Part shown: piece by piece, positions 36,801 through 44,833 of the stretch
Position numbering within the stretch: the first letter of the stretch is position 1
Layout of the letters: every line of letters starts with the position of its first letter
Source: Branchiostoma lanceolatum
Taxonomy: Eukaryota; Chordata; Leptocardii; Amphioxiformes; Branchiostomatidae
Assembly (NCBI RefSeq): GCF_035083965.1
Contig: NC_089726.1
Span: 18,729,501 to 18,793,500 of the forward strand
Direction: 5' to 3'
Length of the DNA stretch: 64,000 nucleotides
The notes under the pieces: generated by a model
What the model was told of the DNA's origin: nothing
What the model saw: only the letters and a program-made list of their open reading frames with translations
Databases searched by the model: none
Position numbers and translations under genes: made by a program

Positions 36801-37115
36801 CATGTCAAGTGATTGGCTATACATTCAATCCTGCGGTCAGCAAAACAAATTGTTGATATATTTCTGGTGTTGGAACAAAATTTAACTATGTACTGGCCCA
36901 CCGACATGTACGGTAATGTTAAGTACAGATGAATTGTTTTGATAATGATACGGTTTTGTTGGTTGCAGCGTTGGCGAGAGGTGACCACGCCACAGCTCCA
37001 CTACCACCAGTTGAGAGACAAGGACAAACTGGCGCGGGGACTCAGCATCGACTCGGACCCCTCAACCCCCCCACCACCGTACTCCAGCCTCCAGCAGTAC
37101 GACACCGCGTTGTAG
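15837..37115 (+). CDS. SLC6-family Na+/Cl--dependent transporter, 14 coding exons, 626 aa
   Basis: Plasma-membrane neurotransmitter:sodium symporter of the GABA/taurine/creatine/betaine branch. Coding exons, all GT-AG and in phase: 15837-16047, 18865-18996, 19401-19545, 26504-26620, 27381-27513, 28282-28416, 28894-28997, 29521-29645, 30542-30654, 32516-32650, 34654-34756, 34968-35068, 35904-36083, 36969-37115. The chosen ATG gives an acidic N-tail before TM1 ([16 protein letters not shown], residues 50-65). Visible family marks are [11 protein letters not shown], a long second outer loop with LPWSHC, WNTEHC and five N-glycosylation sequons, [41 protein letters not shown] and the TM10-12 region. 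Phe51 sits where GAT1 has Tyr60. The C-tail contains PPPPY, a possible WW-domain ligand. Length is normal for the family (about 600-640). An in-frame ATG at 15753 would add 28 residues. The substrate cannot be assigned from sequence alone. Confidence 0.93.
16557..16602. repeat. TTCTCC/CTCCTC pyrimidine microsatellite
   Basis: A run of TCTCC and CCT triplets in intron 1 of the transporter. It opens a spurious Ser-rich frame and is simple sequence only. Confidence 0.8.
17034..17935. repeat. 127 bp tandem repeat, about 7 copies, in SLC6 intron 1
   Basis: The landmark GCGGATGTCAT or GCAGATGTCA recurs near 17188, 17315, 17442, 17569, 17696 and 17823, exactly 127 bases apart, with a more diverged unit before. 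Each unit also carries AGATGTAGGTACCT, AGGAAAGGTGAA and TGAGGACCTCATTTGCATAA. The regular spacing points to tandem amplification; no reading frame is kept. Confidence 0.92.
17936..18864. other. Remainder of SLC6 intron 1, nothing recognised
   Basis: Two overlapping open frames of 115-127 codons on opposite strands near 18035-18519 show no domain or splice support and cannot both be real. No repeat structure was seen apart from short TATATGTACTTATGT copies near 18105-18140. Confidence 0.4.
20867..21076. mobile_element. 210 bp MITE with TACTGTAAATGCA ends
   Basis: Perfect 13-base inverted ends, TACTGTAAATGCA and TGCATTTACAGTA, surround several copies of GCGGTGGTTTTAAGTTCGCG-like sequence. If the outer TA is the target duplication it would fit a Tc1/mariner-type MITE; that class is inference. 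It lies in SLC6 intron 3. Diverged pieces of similar sequence occur near 30040-30085, 32020-32070 and 32425-32460. Confidence 0.75.
21767..22138. repeat. Tandem duplication of a 186 bp unit
   Basis: Two nearly identical copies start GCAGCTCAAG at 21767 and 21953. Each contains CGTGATAACTACTTTTAGAC and ends with GGGATAGCACCCCCTTTTTCCC and CATTAATTTA. The ends resemble the 69 bp array that follows. Confidence 0.9.
22139..22838. repeat. 69 bp tandem array, about 10 copies, each with a hairpin
   Basis: GGGATAGCACCCTCTTATCC recurs near 22243, 22312, 22381, 22450, 22519, 22657 and 22795, 69 bases apart, with variants near 22174, 22588 and 22726. Each unit has the inverted pair TGGGATA / TATCCCA around GCACCCTCT. 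The unit resembles the 3' part of the 186 bp repeat just before it. It lies in SLC6 intron 3. Confidence 0.92.
22965..23145 (+). mobile_element. tRNA-derived SINE-like element
   Basis: It has an A-box-like start (GTGTGGCGCATTGGGCGCAG) and a clear B box (GGTTCGAATCCC) about 40 bases on, followed by a non-tRNA body with CTTGGATCAGGCACTTAACA. This is the expected layout of a tRNA-derived SINE. Part of the body (AGCTTG.ACTCTTCAGTACAAA) is repeated near 23214-23235. Confidence 0.65.
23623..24300 (-). pseudogene. Non-LTR retrotransposon reverse-transcriptase C-terminal fragment
   Basis: Minus-strand translation gives pieces such as [44 protein letters not shown] and [18 protein letters not shown]. 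These match the thumb and C-terminal region of reverse transcriptases of non-LTR elements (the SETWALT and GHVAR patterns). The frame is broken by an internal stop and by shifts near 24060 and 24160, and no endonuclease or full polymerase domain is present. It is a truncated dead copy in SLC6 intron 3. The clade is not assigned. Confidence 0.8.
24430..26470. other. Rest of SLC6 intron 3, unassigned
   Basis: The stretch holds the word GCAGGGCTCGAAATTCAG near 24441, repeated TTCCGACCA words near 24880-24945 and a tRNA B-box-like GGGTTCAAATCC near 25131. A 118-codon open frame on the minus strand (25406-25762) has no recognisable domain. Nothing here can be supported as a gene. Confidence 0.35.
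27493..27588. repeat. Duplication of the exon 5 end together with its splice donor
   Basis: The sequence from GGTCAAGTCCACAGGCAAGG through TAGGGTCAATGTCTGCTT occurs at the exon 5/intron 5 boundary and again about 52 bases downstream. The second copy includes a duplicate AAG|GTAGGG donor. Use of the second donor would add codons in the wrong context, so the first is taken as real because it keeps phase with exon 6. Confidence 0.8.
28596..28888. repeat. Duplicated segment upstream of the exon 7 acceptor
   Basis: A piece starting ATGTCAACTTTCAATGTC near 28606 recurs as TTGTCAACTTTCAGTGTC near 28838. The second copy carries a decoy acceptor CTTTCAG about 40 bases before the real one (GTGCTGTAG|GTG at 28893/28894). 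Confidence 0.6.
29235..29407. mobile_element. Small fold-back element in SLC6 intron 7
   Basis: The ends GCTTTCGTAGATTCGAGTAC and its complement form long arms. The inner part (GCATGTGCAGTGTCAA, GAGACGTAAACAAAACC, CGAGACGACTG) is related to the elements at 4385-4574 and 14662-14843. The outermost arm differs, so this is a separate subfamily. Confidence 0.7.
30283..30400 (+). mobile_element. tRNA-derived SINE-like fragment in SLC6 intron 8
   Basis: GTGGTGGAACGGCATCG (A-box region) and CGGGTTTGAATCCCC (B box) are spaced as in a tRNA promoter and followed by AAAAGGCACTTTACACGAC. The body resembles the SINE at 22965 only in the GGCACTT word. Confidence 0.55.
32660..32901. mobile_element. Fold-back MITE adjoining the exon 10 splice donor
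   Basis: The left arm AGCCCCCTCTCATTGGACCC and the right arm complement AGCCCCCATCTCACTGGACC pair for more than 40 bases, including GGCGGCGTCGCTGCG / CGCAGCGACGCCGC. The left end lies nine bases after the exon 10 boundary (AAT|GTACGTAA). No clear target duplication was seen. Confidence 0.7.
34215..34312 (+). mobile_element. tRNA-like SINE remnant in SLC6 intron 10
   Basis: The sequence GTGGCGTAGTTGACCAAGG followed at tRNA-like distance by CGGGTTCAAACCCCA resembles A and B boxes. A complete cloverleaf could not be drawn, so a tRNA gene was not called. Confidence 0.4.
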
Positions 37116-37305
37116 GTTGCTCCAGTAGTACAACAACGCGCTGTAAGCTATTCCAGTACAACAACGCCTTCTATGCCACTCCAGTAGTACAACAACGCGC
37201 TGCAGGCCACTCAAGCAGTACAATAACGGCGCTGTAGGCTACTCCAGCAGTACGACACTGCGCTGTAGGCCACTTCAGCAGTACAGCAACGTACTTAAGG
37301 CTAAG
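37083..37305 (+). repeat. Minisatellite derived from the last SLC6 codons, running through the stop into the 3' UTR
   Basis: Units of about 33-36 bases with the pattern CTCCAGCAGTACGACACCG, then GCTGTAGGC, start in the coding sequence ([10 protein letters not shown] and stop) and repeat five or six times downstream. Several copies keep an in-frame-like GCGCTGTAG, so the stop codon itself was copied. Confidence 0.85.
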
Positions 37306-37369
37306 TCCAGATGCTAAGGCTAGGGCACATTAAAAAACGCAATTTATGCGATATGTATCCTCCTGGTAA

Positions 37370-37375
37370 AATAAA
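37370..37375 (+). promoter_or_regulatory. Candidate polyadenylation signal of the SLC6 gene
   Basis: AATAAA occurs about 255 bases after the stop codon, followed directly by an (AAAC)n tract to about 37405. Placement is reasonable for a 3' UTR end, but the adjacent simple repeat makes it uncertain. Confidence 0.4.
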
Positions 37376-37639
37376 TAAACAAACAAACAAACAAACAAAC
37401 AAACACTTGTACATCAGCTGGTCCCAGGCCCGCCACTATTGTCAATTTGATTAGGCTTTTGCAACACAACTGGAAAATTGGACGTACCCAAATGTGCGAC
37501 TGAACAGAATCAGGGCACCTAGTATGGCTTATTCTGAGGAAGGAACCAGCATTGATACTAGCACAGTTACGAGCAATTACAAGTCATCAGATGACCGTGG
37601 TTACTTTCGGCATTTCTTTCGCAGGGAACCTCTCATAAG

Positions 37640-37935
37640 TGGGAAAAAATGCACTTTCAAGAATTTCAAAATGGCCGATCCAAGATGACGGATCCCAAGG
37701 GATCGCTAACACATGACGTCATTCCATGACGTTATTTTGACGTCAACGAAGTAACCATTGACGTCAGATGTCTTGGCATACCTTAACATCAATAATACAC
37801 ACTATTGTGTTTAATATTTTTAGATATTACAGGAATTCCCTATCTAGCCAATAAAATCACATCGACGACGTCATAATTACGTCATATTACGTCATAACGT
37901 TACCACAATTACAGAAGTTATTAATTTTTACGTGT
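37640..37935. other. Cluster of CRE-like TGACGTCA words
   Basis: Several TGACGTCA or TTACGTCATA words occur (near 37714, 37738, 37759, 37867-37900). A similar series is found inside the piggyBac-like element near 5505-5595 (TTACGTCATA..TGACGTCATATTACG). This looks like shared transposon sequence rather than a gene regulatory region, but binding is possible. Confidence 0.45.
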
Positions 37936-37948
37936 TTATTACTCCCTG

Positions 37949-38240
37949 TAGCGTGCGTAGTCCAGTGGTTAGCGATCTTGCCTCTGGAACTAGAAGCCGC
38001 GGGTTCGATCCCGGCTGTGTCGCTCACCCGACATGCACGCTACCGTTAAAGATCGCAGTCCTTAGGACGGGACGTTAAGCCGTGGTCCACTGCTCATTGT
38101 GCTTGTCGAAAAGAGCTAGGGGAATTTCCCCGGTACAATGAACCTGTAAATACTGTACATAGCGTCTGTCTTCTCTGTCACGACCAGTGGAAGAGTAGCT
38201 CATCTGTTCATTGAGTTCATTTGAGCTAAACTGGTACGAG
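37949..38240 (+). mobile_element. tRNA-derived SINE
   Basis: The head GTGCGTAGTCCAGTGGTTAG (A box) and CGGGTTCGATCCCGGC (B box) form a good tRNA-like promoter. The body includes GACGGGACGTTAAGCCGTGG and GGGAATTTCCCCGGTACAAT. This is a typical SINE layout, not a tRNA gene, since the acceptor stem does not close properly. It lies downstream of the SLC6 gene. Confidence 0.75.
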
Positions 38241-38296
38241 ATCCCTTTCTTTCTTTCCTGCAAATTTGGTAATGATACGCCATACAGTTTGGAAGT

Positions 38297-38337
38297 TATG
38301 AGGGGGGGGGGCGAATGAGCCCCCCCCCCCCCCTCCC
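38297..38337. repeat. G-run/C-run inverted tract
   Basis: About ten G residues, a short spacer CGAATGAG and about fourteen C residues make a perfect hairpin-forming tract. Confidence 0.85.
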
Positions 38338-38339
38338 AG

Positions 38340-39061
38340 TCCCAGATATCCCCAAAAAGCCCAGTCTCGATATGGTTAACAAACTGCACCCATGCTATGC
38401 GACTGTAATTGACACAGTGTTTGAACTAGGCAAAGGCGTCCGTCCATGTGCTTGCAAGAAATCAAGACGATGAGGAATAAAGACAAAGACCATGGGTAGC
38501 AAAAGGTGGAGAATACACAAATGACCACGTATAGATGTATTTATACTTCACAAAGATCCTCCGTGGGTCACTGGGTCACAAGGCTCAGAAGCCAATTCAT
38601 GTTACGTGTCACATGAAATGGCCTTGAGGGGAGGGACCGGTTAATGGACATGTGCACAAAGTATCTTATTTTTTTGGTTATCATTTTTGAGAATTTTTTT
38701 TCTGGTGAAATCTTTGGTTAATTTTGGCCAGTTTTCAGGCAGGGAGACCAGACATGTGTTTACTTTTCAAATCCAGAAAGAAATTGTGACCTTTGGCATT
38801 TGTTGTAGTATAGAATTACATCTTTTGGGAAGGGGTTTTCCCCTACTAGACTAGAGTTTCCCAGCTGCAGGGGGTAAGATCGGTGTTTGTTTACTTTCAA
38901 ACAGTCTAGTGCGTGAAAACGCAGGAGTCGAACACCGGCTTTTTCCAAAAACGGCAACTAGACTGTTTAGCTGTCCAGTGGATCATTCGGAAGTTTTGGG
39001 GCATTGAAATACTGTTAAGTGTACTTTGAAGCCTGGTTTTGTTCCTTGTTTTGTACCTTTT
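38340..39061. other. Intergenic, nothing recognised
   Basis: No gene, SINE or terminal repeat structure was identified between the SINE region and the next ZNF-flank copy. Open frames are short and without support. Confidence 0.4.
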
Positions 39062-39860
39062 GCACCTTTGACACTGCACATGCGTAGTGGCAACCGTGAA
39101 TGGGCTTATACGAATGGGCTGATTATTGCCGAAGGCAGTGCGATCAGATCTTGGGCCTAGTCAGAAACAGTCTCGATTTGTACCGGAAGATCTTTTGGGA
39201 GATTACTGCTTTTTGTTTACAAATTCCAGTACAGTCAAACCTGCCTAGGCGACCACCTTTTCAAGACAACCCCCTGGCCATGGCGACCGCGACTGGAGAG
39301 CGCAATTCCTGCAAATGACGACCGCATCATTTTCAAACATGTGGCGACATCGGATTTGGCTGTCTATGACCGAAAAGATCTTAAGACCTTGACGGACAAA
39401 AATTTATTGAATGACATCGATCTATCCATAAAATGTTTTGATATAAAATGTTTACAAAGATTTTTTAACTACATGTATTTACAAATTCTAACAATATTGA
39501 GGCAATGCCAAAGTGGAGGCAAACTTAAAAAGTACTGAAACTGAAAACTTCCAGAAACAGCTGCTTTGATAAAATCCATCAAATATTGATGATGAATATA
39601 ATAAAAACATAACATGTCTAGCGTTGACGAAGCATAACACTCATTGTAAATTCCTCAATTTATCCATGTTAGGGATGACACAAGTTATCAGAAGCTAATC
39701 TTACCGTACATGCACATCTATTCTGCATTCTGTGCTTCGGTATGAAAAGTACCTTAGCTGAAATTTGTACAGAGAAGTATTTTCATAAGACTTATAGTTA
39801 CTAGTTATACATTGATGAAAAATTACATGAATTACGTAAAGTTCTCCCGTTCCGATAGAA
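39062..39860. repeat. ZNF-cluster flank, partial copy 3
   Basis: It begins with a single arm of the small fold-back element (ACACTGCACATGCGTAGTGG), then follows copy 2 from ATGGGCTGATTATTGCCG to the block with ATGCACATCTATTCTGCATT. The more distal flank (minisatellite and MADS-proximal part) is absent on its left. It leads into the decayed tail of ZNF C. Confidence 0.75.
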
Positions 39861-39949
39861 GAGGTCAGAAAAACAAAACAAATATATACAGAAGTTGTAT
39901 AGCAGGAGAAAAGCCCTGTATGCCTCTTCTACTTCTATATCAGTTCTAA

Positions 39950-40248
39950 TACCAACACTCCCCACACATGCAGGGTTTGTTACCAAAAGTGGGTGTTTTA
40001 CTCGATGGAAGTCAATAGCCGATTTCTGCAGAACAGAAAAGCCACACAGGTCACAACTGTTTTTTTCTTCTCCTATATAAGTTCTCTTGTGTCTGGATAA
40101 GTCAAGCTTCTTAACTGTCCTGTACCTACACTCCCCACACTTGGTTTCTCACCAGTATGATTTCCTCGATTGCTGTCCAAGTCGGATTTCTGGGTTTCAG
40201 AACAGTCACACAGGTCACACAAGTGGAGTTTCTCGCCAATATAAGGCC
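39950..40248 (-). pseudogene. Decayed C2H2 fingers downstream of ZNF C
   Basis: Minus-strand finger remnants continue past the stop of ZNF C: RPYIGEKLHLCDLCDCSETQ, NHTGEKPSVGSVGTGQLRSL and further linkers, with frame changes between them. They show that the ancestral gene had at least three or four more fingers. Colinear with 41570-41828 and with the tail split by the transposon at 7018-12249. Confidence 0.8.
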
Positions 40249-41562
40249 TCAGATGTCTGCATATATGGAGGGAGCTATGAGCTGTCCTGTACCCACACTC
40301 CCCACACATGTAGGTTTCTCACCGGTGTGTTTAACTACTCGATGGTGGTCCAACTGGGATTTCTGGGCTGCAGAATAGTCACACAGGCCACACTTGTATG
40401 GTTTTGCTTCAATATGAGTTCCCATATGTTGGGATAAAGAAGACTTCTGAGCTGTTCTGTACCCACACTCTCCACACATGAAGGGTTTCTCACCAGTATG
40501 TTTAGCTAGATGTCTTTCCAAACTGGATTTCTGGGCTGCAGAATAGTCACACTGGTCACACTTGTAGGGTTTTTCTCCTGTATGTATTCTTATGTGTTCG
40601 GATGTGTGGGATTTTTGTGTTGTCCTGTACCCACACTCCCCGCACATGTAGGGTTTCTCACCAGTATGACTTAATAGATGGCTGTCCAAGTTGGATTTCT
40701 GGGCTGCAGAATAGTCACACTGGTCACACTTGTAGGATTTCTCTCCCGTATAAGTTCTCATATGTCGGGATAAGTTACTCCTAATAGCCGACCTGTACCC
40801 ACACTCCTCACACATGTAGGGGTTTTCATCAGTATGTGATACTACTTGATGGTAGTCCAAAGTGGATTCCTGGGCAGCAGAATAGTCACACTGGTCACAC
40901 TTGTAGGGTTTCTCTCCAGTATGAGTTCTCATACGTTGGGATAAGGCAGACATATGAGCTGTTCTGTACTCACACGCTCCGCACTTGTATGGTTTCTCTC
41001 CAGTATGAATTCTCATATGCTGGGATACGTGAGACTTCTTAGCAGACCTGTACCCACACTCCCCACACGTGAAGGGTTTTTCTCCTGTGTGAGATTTCAT
41101 GTGGTCAGATAAGTGAGACTTATATGCTGTCCTGTACCCACACTCCCCACACATGTGGGGTTTCTCAACAGTGTGTTTTACAACATGCCACTTCAAGGTA
41201 GATTTTTTACTGACAGAATAGTCACACTGGTCACACTTGTAGGGTTTTTCTCCAACATGAGTTCTCAAATGTTGGGATAACTGAGACCTCTGAGCTGCCC
41301 TGTACCCACACTCCCCACACATGAAGGGTTTCTCACTTGTGTGTTCTTGCTCTTGGCATCCATAGTTGGAGTCTGGACTTCTCAACAATCCACTTTGCAA
41401 TATGTTACATGCTCGTAAAGTTCTCTCGTTCCGATAGAAAAGGCCAGGAATATAATATATATATACAAATATATACAGAAGTTGTATAGCAGGAAAATAG
41501 CCCTGTATGCCTCTTCTATATGAGTTCTCATATATATATTGAAATAAGTCTGGTTGTCCCAT
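40249..41562 (-). CDS. C2H2 zinc-finger reading frame (ZNF C), 12 fingers, ancestral start lost
   Basis: The frame contains SPDSNYGCQEQEHTSEKP where paralogues have MADSNYGCQEQEHTSEKP. The ATG and acceptor region have been replaced at about 41375 by sequence that lies downstream of other ZNF copies. The first in-frame ATG upstream is at 41562 (MGQPDLFQYIYENS), within decayed finger sequence of the neighbouring gene. Twelve finger units follow. Two have lost a zinc ligand: ALSQRMRTH has Arg for the first His, and LSRHMRTYTGEKS has Tyr for the second. The last linker has the family's one-base deletion, giving a short tail CVGSVGTGQLIAPSIYADI. If expressed it would be a nuclear DNA-binding protein, but the missing start and promoter region suggest a fusion or a dying gene. 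Confidence 0.7.
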   Translation of the reverse strand: MGQPDLFQYIYENSYRRGIQGYFPAIQLLYIFVYIYYIPGLFYRNERTLRACNILQSGLLRSPDSNYGCQEQEHTSEKPFMCGECGYRAAQRSQLSQHLRTHVGEKPYKCDQCDYSVSKKSTLKWHVVKHTVEKPHMCGECGYRTAYKSHLSDHMKSHTGEKPFTCGECGYRSAKKSHVSQHMRIHTGEKPYKCGACEYRTAHMSALSQRMRTHTGEKPYKCDQCDYSAAQESTLDYHQVVSHTDENPYMCEECGYRSAIRSNLSRHMRTYTGEKSYKCDQCDYSAAQKSNLDSHLLSHTGEKPYMCGECGYRTTQKSHTSEHIRIHTGEKPYKCDQCDYSAAQKSSLERHLAKHTGEKPFMCGECGYRTAQKSSLSQHMGTHIEAKPYKCGLCDYSAAQKSQLDHHRVVKHTGEKPTCVGSVGTGQLIAPSIYADI

Positions 41563-41569
41563 ACCAACA

Positions 41570-41828
41570 CTCCTCACACATGCAGGGTTTGTTACCAAAA
41601 GTGAGTGCTTTACTCGATGGAAGTCAATAGCCGGTCTCTGCAGAACAGAGTAGCCACACAGGTCACAACTGTTGGGGTTTTCTTCTCCTATGAGTTCTCT
41701 TGTGTTTGGATAAGTCAAGCTTCTAAACTGTCCTATTCCCACACTCCCCACACATGGTTTTCGCACCAGTATGATTTCCTTGATGGCTGTCCAAGTTGGA
41801 TTTCTGGGATTCACAACAGTCACACAGG
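41570..41828 (-). pseudogene. Decayed C2H2 fingers downstream of ZNF C2
   Basis: Finger remnants on the minus strand include CDLCGYSVLQRPAIDFHRVKH and NPACVRSVG, the latter from a frame-shifted GEKPYMCGECG. Frame shifts separate the units. The stretch GCTTCTAAACTGTCCTATTC near 41720-41740 is the empty-site match for the CACTA-like insertion. Confidence 0.8.
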
Positions 41829-42461
41829 TCACACATGTGGAGTTTCTCGCCAATATAAGGTCTCAGATGTCTGCATAAATGGGGCTATGAGCTGTCCTGT
41901 ACCCACACTGCCCACACATGTAGGTTTCTCACCGGTGTGTTTTACTACTCGATGGTGATCCAACTGGGATTTCCGGGCTGCAGAAAAGTCACACTGGTCA
42001 CACTTGTAGGTTTTTTCTCCTGTATGACTTCTCATATGTTGGGATAAGTGACACTTCTGAACTGCCCTGTACCCACACTCCCCACACATGTAAGGTTTGT
42101 CACCAGTGTGATTTGCTCGATGTTGGTCCAAAACTGATTTCTGGGCTGCAGAATAGTCACACTGGTCACACTTGTAGGGTTTTTCTCCTGTATGAGTTCT
42201 CATATGTTTGGATAAAGTAGAGCTCTGAGCTGTCCTGAACCCACACTCTCCACACATGTAGGGTTTCTCACCAGTATGCGTTCTAGTGTGTCGAGCCAAG
42301 TGAGATTTCTTAGCAGTTCTGTACCCACACTCCCGACACAAGAAAGGTTTCTCACCTGTGTGAGATTTCATATGGTTGGTTAAGTTAGACTTTCTAGTTG
42401 CCCTGAACCCACACTCCTCACACATGAAGGGTTTCTCACCAGTCACGGTGGTCAAATTCAT
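41829..42461 (-). CDS. C2H2 zinc-finger protein (ZNF C2), 6 fingers, atypical N terminus
   Basis: Six complete C2H2 fingers with TGEKP linkers, FMCEECGFRATRKSNLTNH to YKCDQCDFSAARKSQLDHH, followed by the frame-shifted family tail ending LYWRETPHV. The only in-frame ATG gives MNLTTVTGEKPFMC; the frame above it (to 42557) opens with GTG. The conserved MADSNYGC start is absent: the upstream sequence joins unrelated DNA with TTCGAA and ACGCGCGTTCG words, so the 5' end was replaced. Fingers 2-4 resemble fingers 1-3 of ZNF B in order, which supports descent from the same unit. Probable DNA-binding protein if expressed; expression from this altered 5' end is unproven. Confidence 0.78.
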   Translation of the reverse strand: MNLTTVTGEKPFMCEECGFRATRKSNLTNHMKSHTGEKPFLCRECGYRTAKKSHLARHTRTHTGEKPYMCGECGFRTAQSSTLSKHMRTHTGEKPYKCDQCDYSAAQKSVLDQHRANHTGDKPYMCGECGYRAVQKCHLSQHMRSHTGEKTYKCDQCDFSAARKSQLDHHRVVKHTGEKPTCVGSVGTGQLIAPFMQTSETLYWRETPHV

Positions 42462-42743
42462 GCTCAGAAACTCCCATGTCCAGCCGAATTCGAACACTGT
42501 TCCACGAGGTTCGAAATGACGTAATCGAATCCGAACGCGCGTTCGATTCGGGGTCACCTGCGGTCATTGAAAGTGTTTACTGTAAACCCGCGCCGCCTGG
42601 CCCCTTTCCCCGCTTCAGAAAAAAAAAACTTTTGTCACAAATATTACCTGTTTTCTGGAGAGTATATCCATGCTGGCATTTTGTTGTTTACTGGCGTAAC
42701 TTTTTTGACATTGAAAATTAGAAGGCTTGTTTACGGCGGTGTC
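42462..42743. other. GC-rich spacer upstream of ZNF C2
   Basis: Contains CGCGCGTTCGATTCGG and a short A-run but no recognisable gene. It separates the ZNF C2 frame from the inverted-repeat element at 42744 and may include a promoter of unknown origin. Confidence 0.35.
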
Positions 42744-44596
42744 AATAGACCCCTTTCCAAATACCGCGGCCATTTTGAATCTAGCGCGAGCGCGCGTGGT
42801 TCGAGCTCGGGAAAGCGCGGGAAAAGTACACACCCGGTAAGTCCGAGCCAGCGGTAATGGCGTCCTCAATAGAAAGCAGCGTTGAGTCATCTTCGGCGGC
42901 GAGATGTTCTCCTCCTCGGTGAAATCCATCGATATATTTGCATGGCACAAGTAGATGATATTGTTGTGGACACTTGGACTCGATATCGGCCAGTAAAATT
43001 GTGAATTTCTGCTACTTTTCCACAGTTCCTGCCGGGATGTTGAGCGCGCGCTACAGTGATAGAATGCTAAATTGAATATGTTAACACCGCGTGCTTGTAG
43101 TTTCCCTAGTAATGTTAGCTTAAGTCGAGAAAAATCCCACAAAACATGTATACACTTTTCGGGCTGGGATCCTTATAGCTACTTAGATAGAAATATACAG
43201 AATTTTACCGGTCGTGACCGTAATTTTGGACGATGCCAACTTCGCCTGGGAAAACGCGCGTTGAGAGGGGGTCGTGTGTTCTGTCTAGCCTTTCTATCTT
43301 TTCTGTCTAGCTTTTCCTTTCTTTCTTGTTACATCTCTCTGCATGGCGTTATTTGACATTTCCGCTGAATGCAATCCAACAAAAAAAGACGTGAAAATGT
43401 AGGCTTGACCTTAAGGTCAGTTTGGTTAGGAATATAGCAGAATTTCGGCGGCTTATTTTGACGAGTTTTCTGAAATATCAAAACCTAAAGTACGTGAGTG
43501 AAGATGGCGTGTTTTCCCTTTGCGCCGTAATATCTTAATTTCCGTCGGATGATATTACAGAAACATGAAAATATGGGCTTGAGGGCTTTGCGAGTATAGA
43601 AATTTGACGGAACTTCGGTGGCTATTTTGACTTTGACAATATTTTAGTGCCAAGATTAGCTTGATGTAGTTCGTGAGTGAAAGCAGGGGGCGTGTTTCAT
43701 TACATCACTTTTCGCGGAAATATTTTAGATTTCCACAGGATGAAACCCCACAAAAAAAGGAAAAATATCGGCATGAGGTCCTTCAGTCCTCAAGTCAATA
43801 CTATTTAACGTTTTTCGGGTTCCATCCGGGCAACAGATATCTAAAATATTTCGGCGCAAAATGATTTAAAGAAACGTCAGATACAGTGGAAAACACACCT
43901 TCACTCACGTACTTGGAGTCCTCAAGACTAAATTCGTCAAAAAGCCGCCGGAATGCTGCCAAATTTGTACCCAAAAGGACATTGAACTCAAGCCTATATT
44001 TAACGTTTTGCAGGATTTCATTTGGCGGGAATATAAGATATTGCTGAGCGAAGTCGATGTAACGCTGCACAGAAAACACGCCCCTCCCTCAAACTAACGT
44101 AATTTCAAGATGATGTTGGCATTGTCACGACAGCCAAAAGGCTCAAGAGTTATATTCATACCAAAACGTAGCTATAAGGATCCCAGCCCGAAAAGTGTAT
44201 GTTTTGTGGGATTTTTCTCGACTTAAGCTAACATTACTAGGGAAACTACAAGTAGCGGTGTAAACATATTTAACATTCTATCGCTGTAGCGCGCGCTCAA
44301 CATCCCGGCAGGAACTGTGGAAAAGTAGCAGAAATTCACAATTTTACTGGCCGATATCGAGTCCAAGTGTCCACAACAATATCATCTACTTGTGCCATGC
44401 AAATATATCGATGGATTTCACCGAGGAGGAGAACATCTCGACGCCGAAGATGACTCAACGCTGCTTTCTATTGAGGACGCCATTACCGCTGGCTCGGACT
44501 TACCGGGTGTGTACTTTTCCCGCGCTTTCCCGAGCTCGAACCACGCGCTCTCGCGCTAGATTCAAAATGACCGCGGTATTTGGAAAGGGGTCTATT
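42744..44596. mobile_element. 1.85 kb element with long inverted arms (about 430-440 bp)
   Basis: Ends read AATAGACCCCTTTCCAAATA and its complement. The arms match to about 43180 on the left and from about 44160 on the right, including CGCGGCCATTTTGAATCTAG, GGTGAAATCCATCGATATAT and GGCTGGGATCCTTATAGCTA. The interior has diverged repeats around ACGTGAGTGAAG..GCGTGTTTT and GCGCCGTAATAT. No transposase is seen. The mirrored frames MDFTEEENIS in both arms follow from the inverted repeat and may be coincidental. No convincing target duplication was found, so the class is open. Confidence 0.75.
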
Positions 44597-44833
44597 AGCC
44601 CAACCCCCTATCCGTGCGGCATGACATGCATTTAAACATCGTAAAGGATCAGCTTCATAAAGAACCCTGCTTACCTTATTAGTGGCTCAAAATGACCGCA
44701 ACGGTTTCTGGGATTTTGAAAAAATGCCCTTGATTTTGAATTATGGGTAATTGAGTGCGAAAAATGTAAAAAATTGCAATTTTTTCACAGAGTTGTCGAT
44801 GTTAACTATACTTAGAATCAGAAATAAAATTTA
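44597..44833. other. Spacer before the satellite, nothing recognised
   Basis: AT-rich sequence with GAAAAAATGCCC and AAAAATTGC words. No ZNF sequence is found on this side of the satellite, so the array did not simply insert into an intact finger gene, or the other part was lost. Confidence 0.4.

Noticed and set aside
37949-38022. Possible functional tRNA gene
   Set aside because: A and B boxes are good, but the acceptor stem does not close and a SINE body follows directly.
42615-43142. 175-codon minus-strand frame across the left arm of the 1.85 kb element
   Set aside because: The same peptide start appears in the right arm because of the inverted repeat, the frame crosses the element boundary, and it shows no domain.
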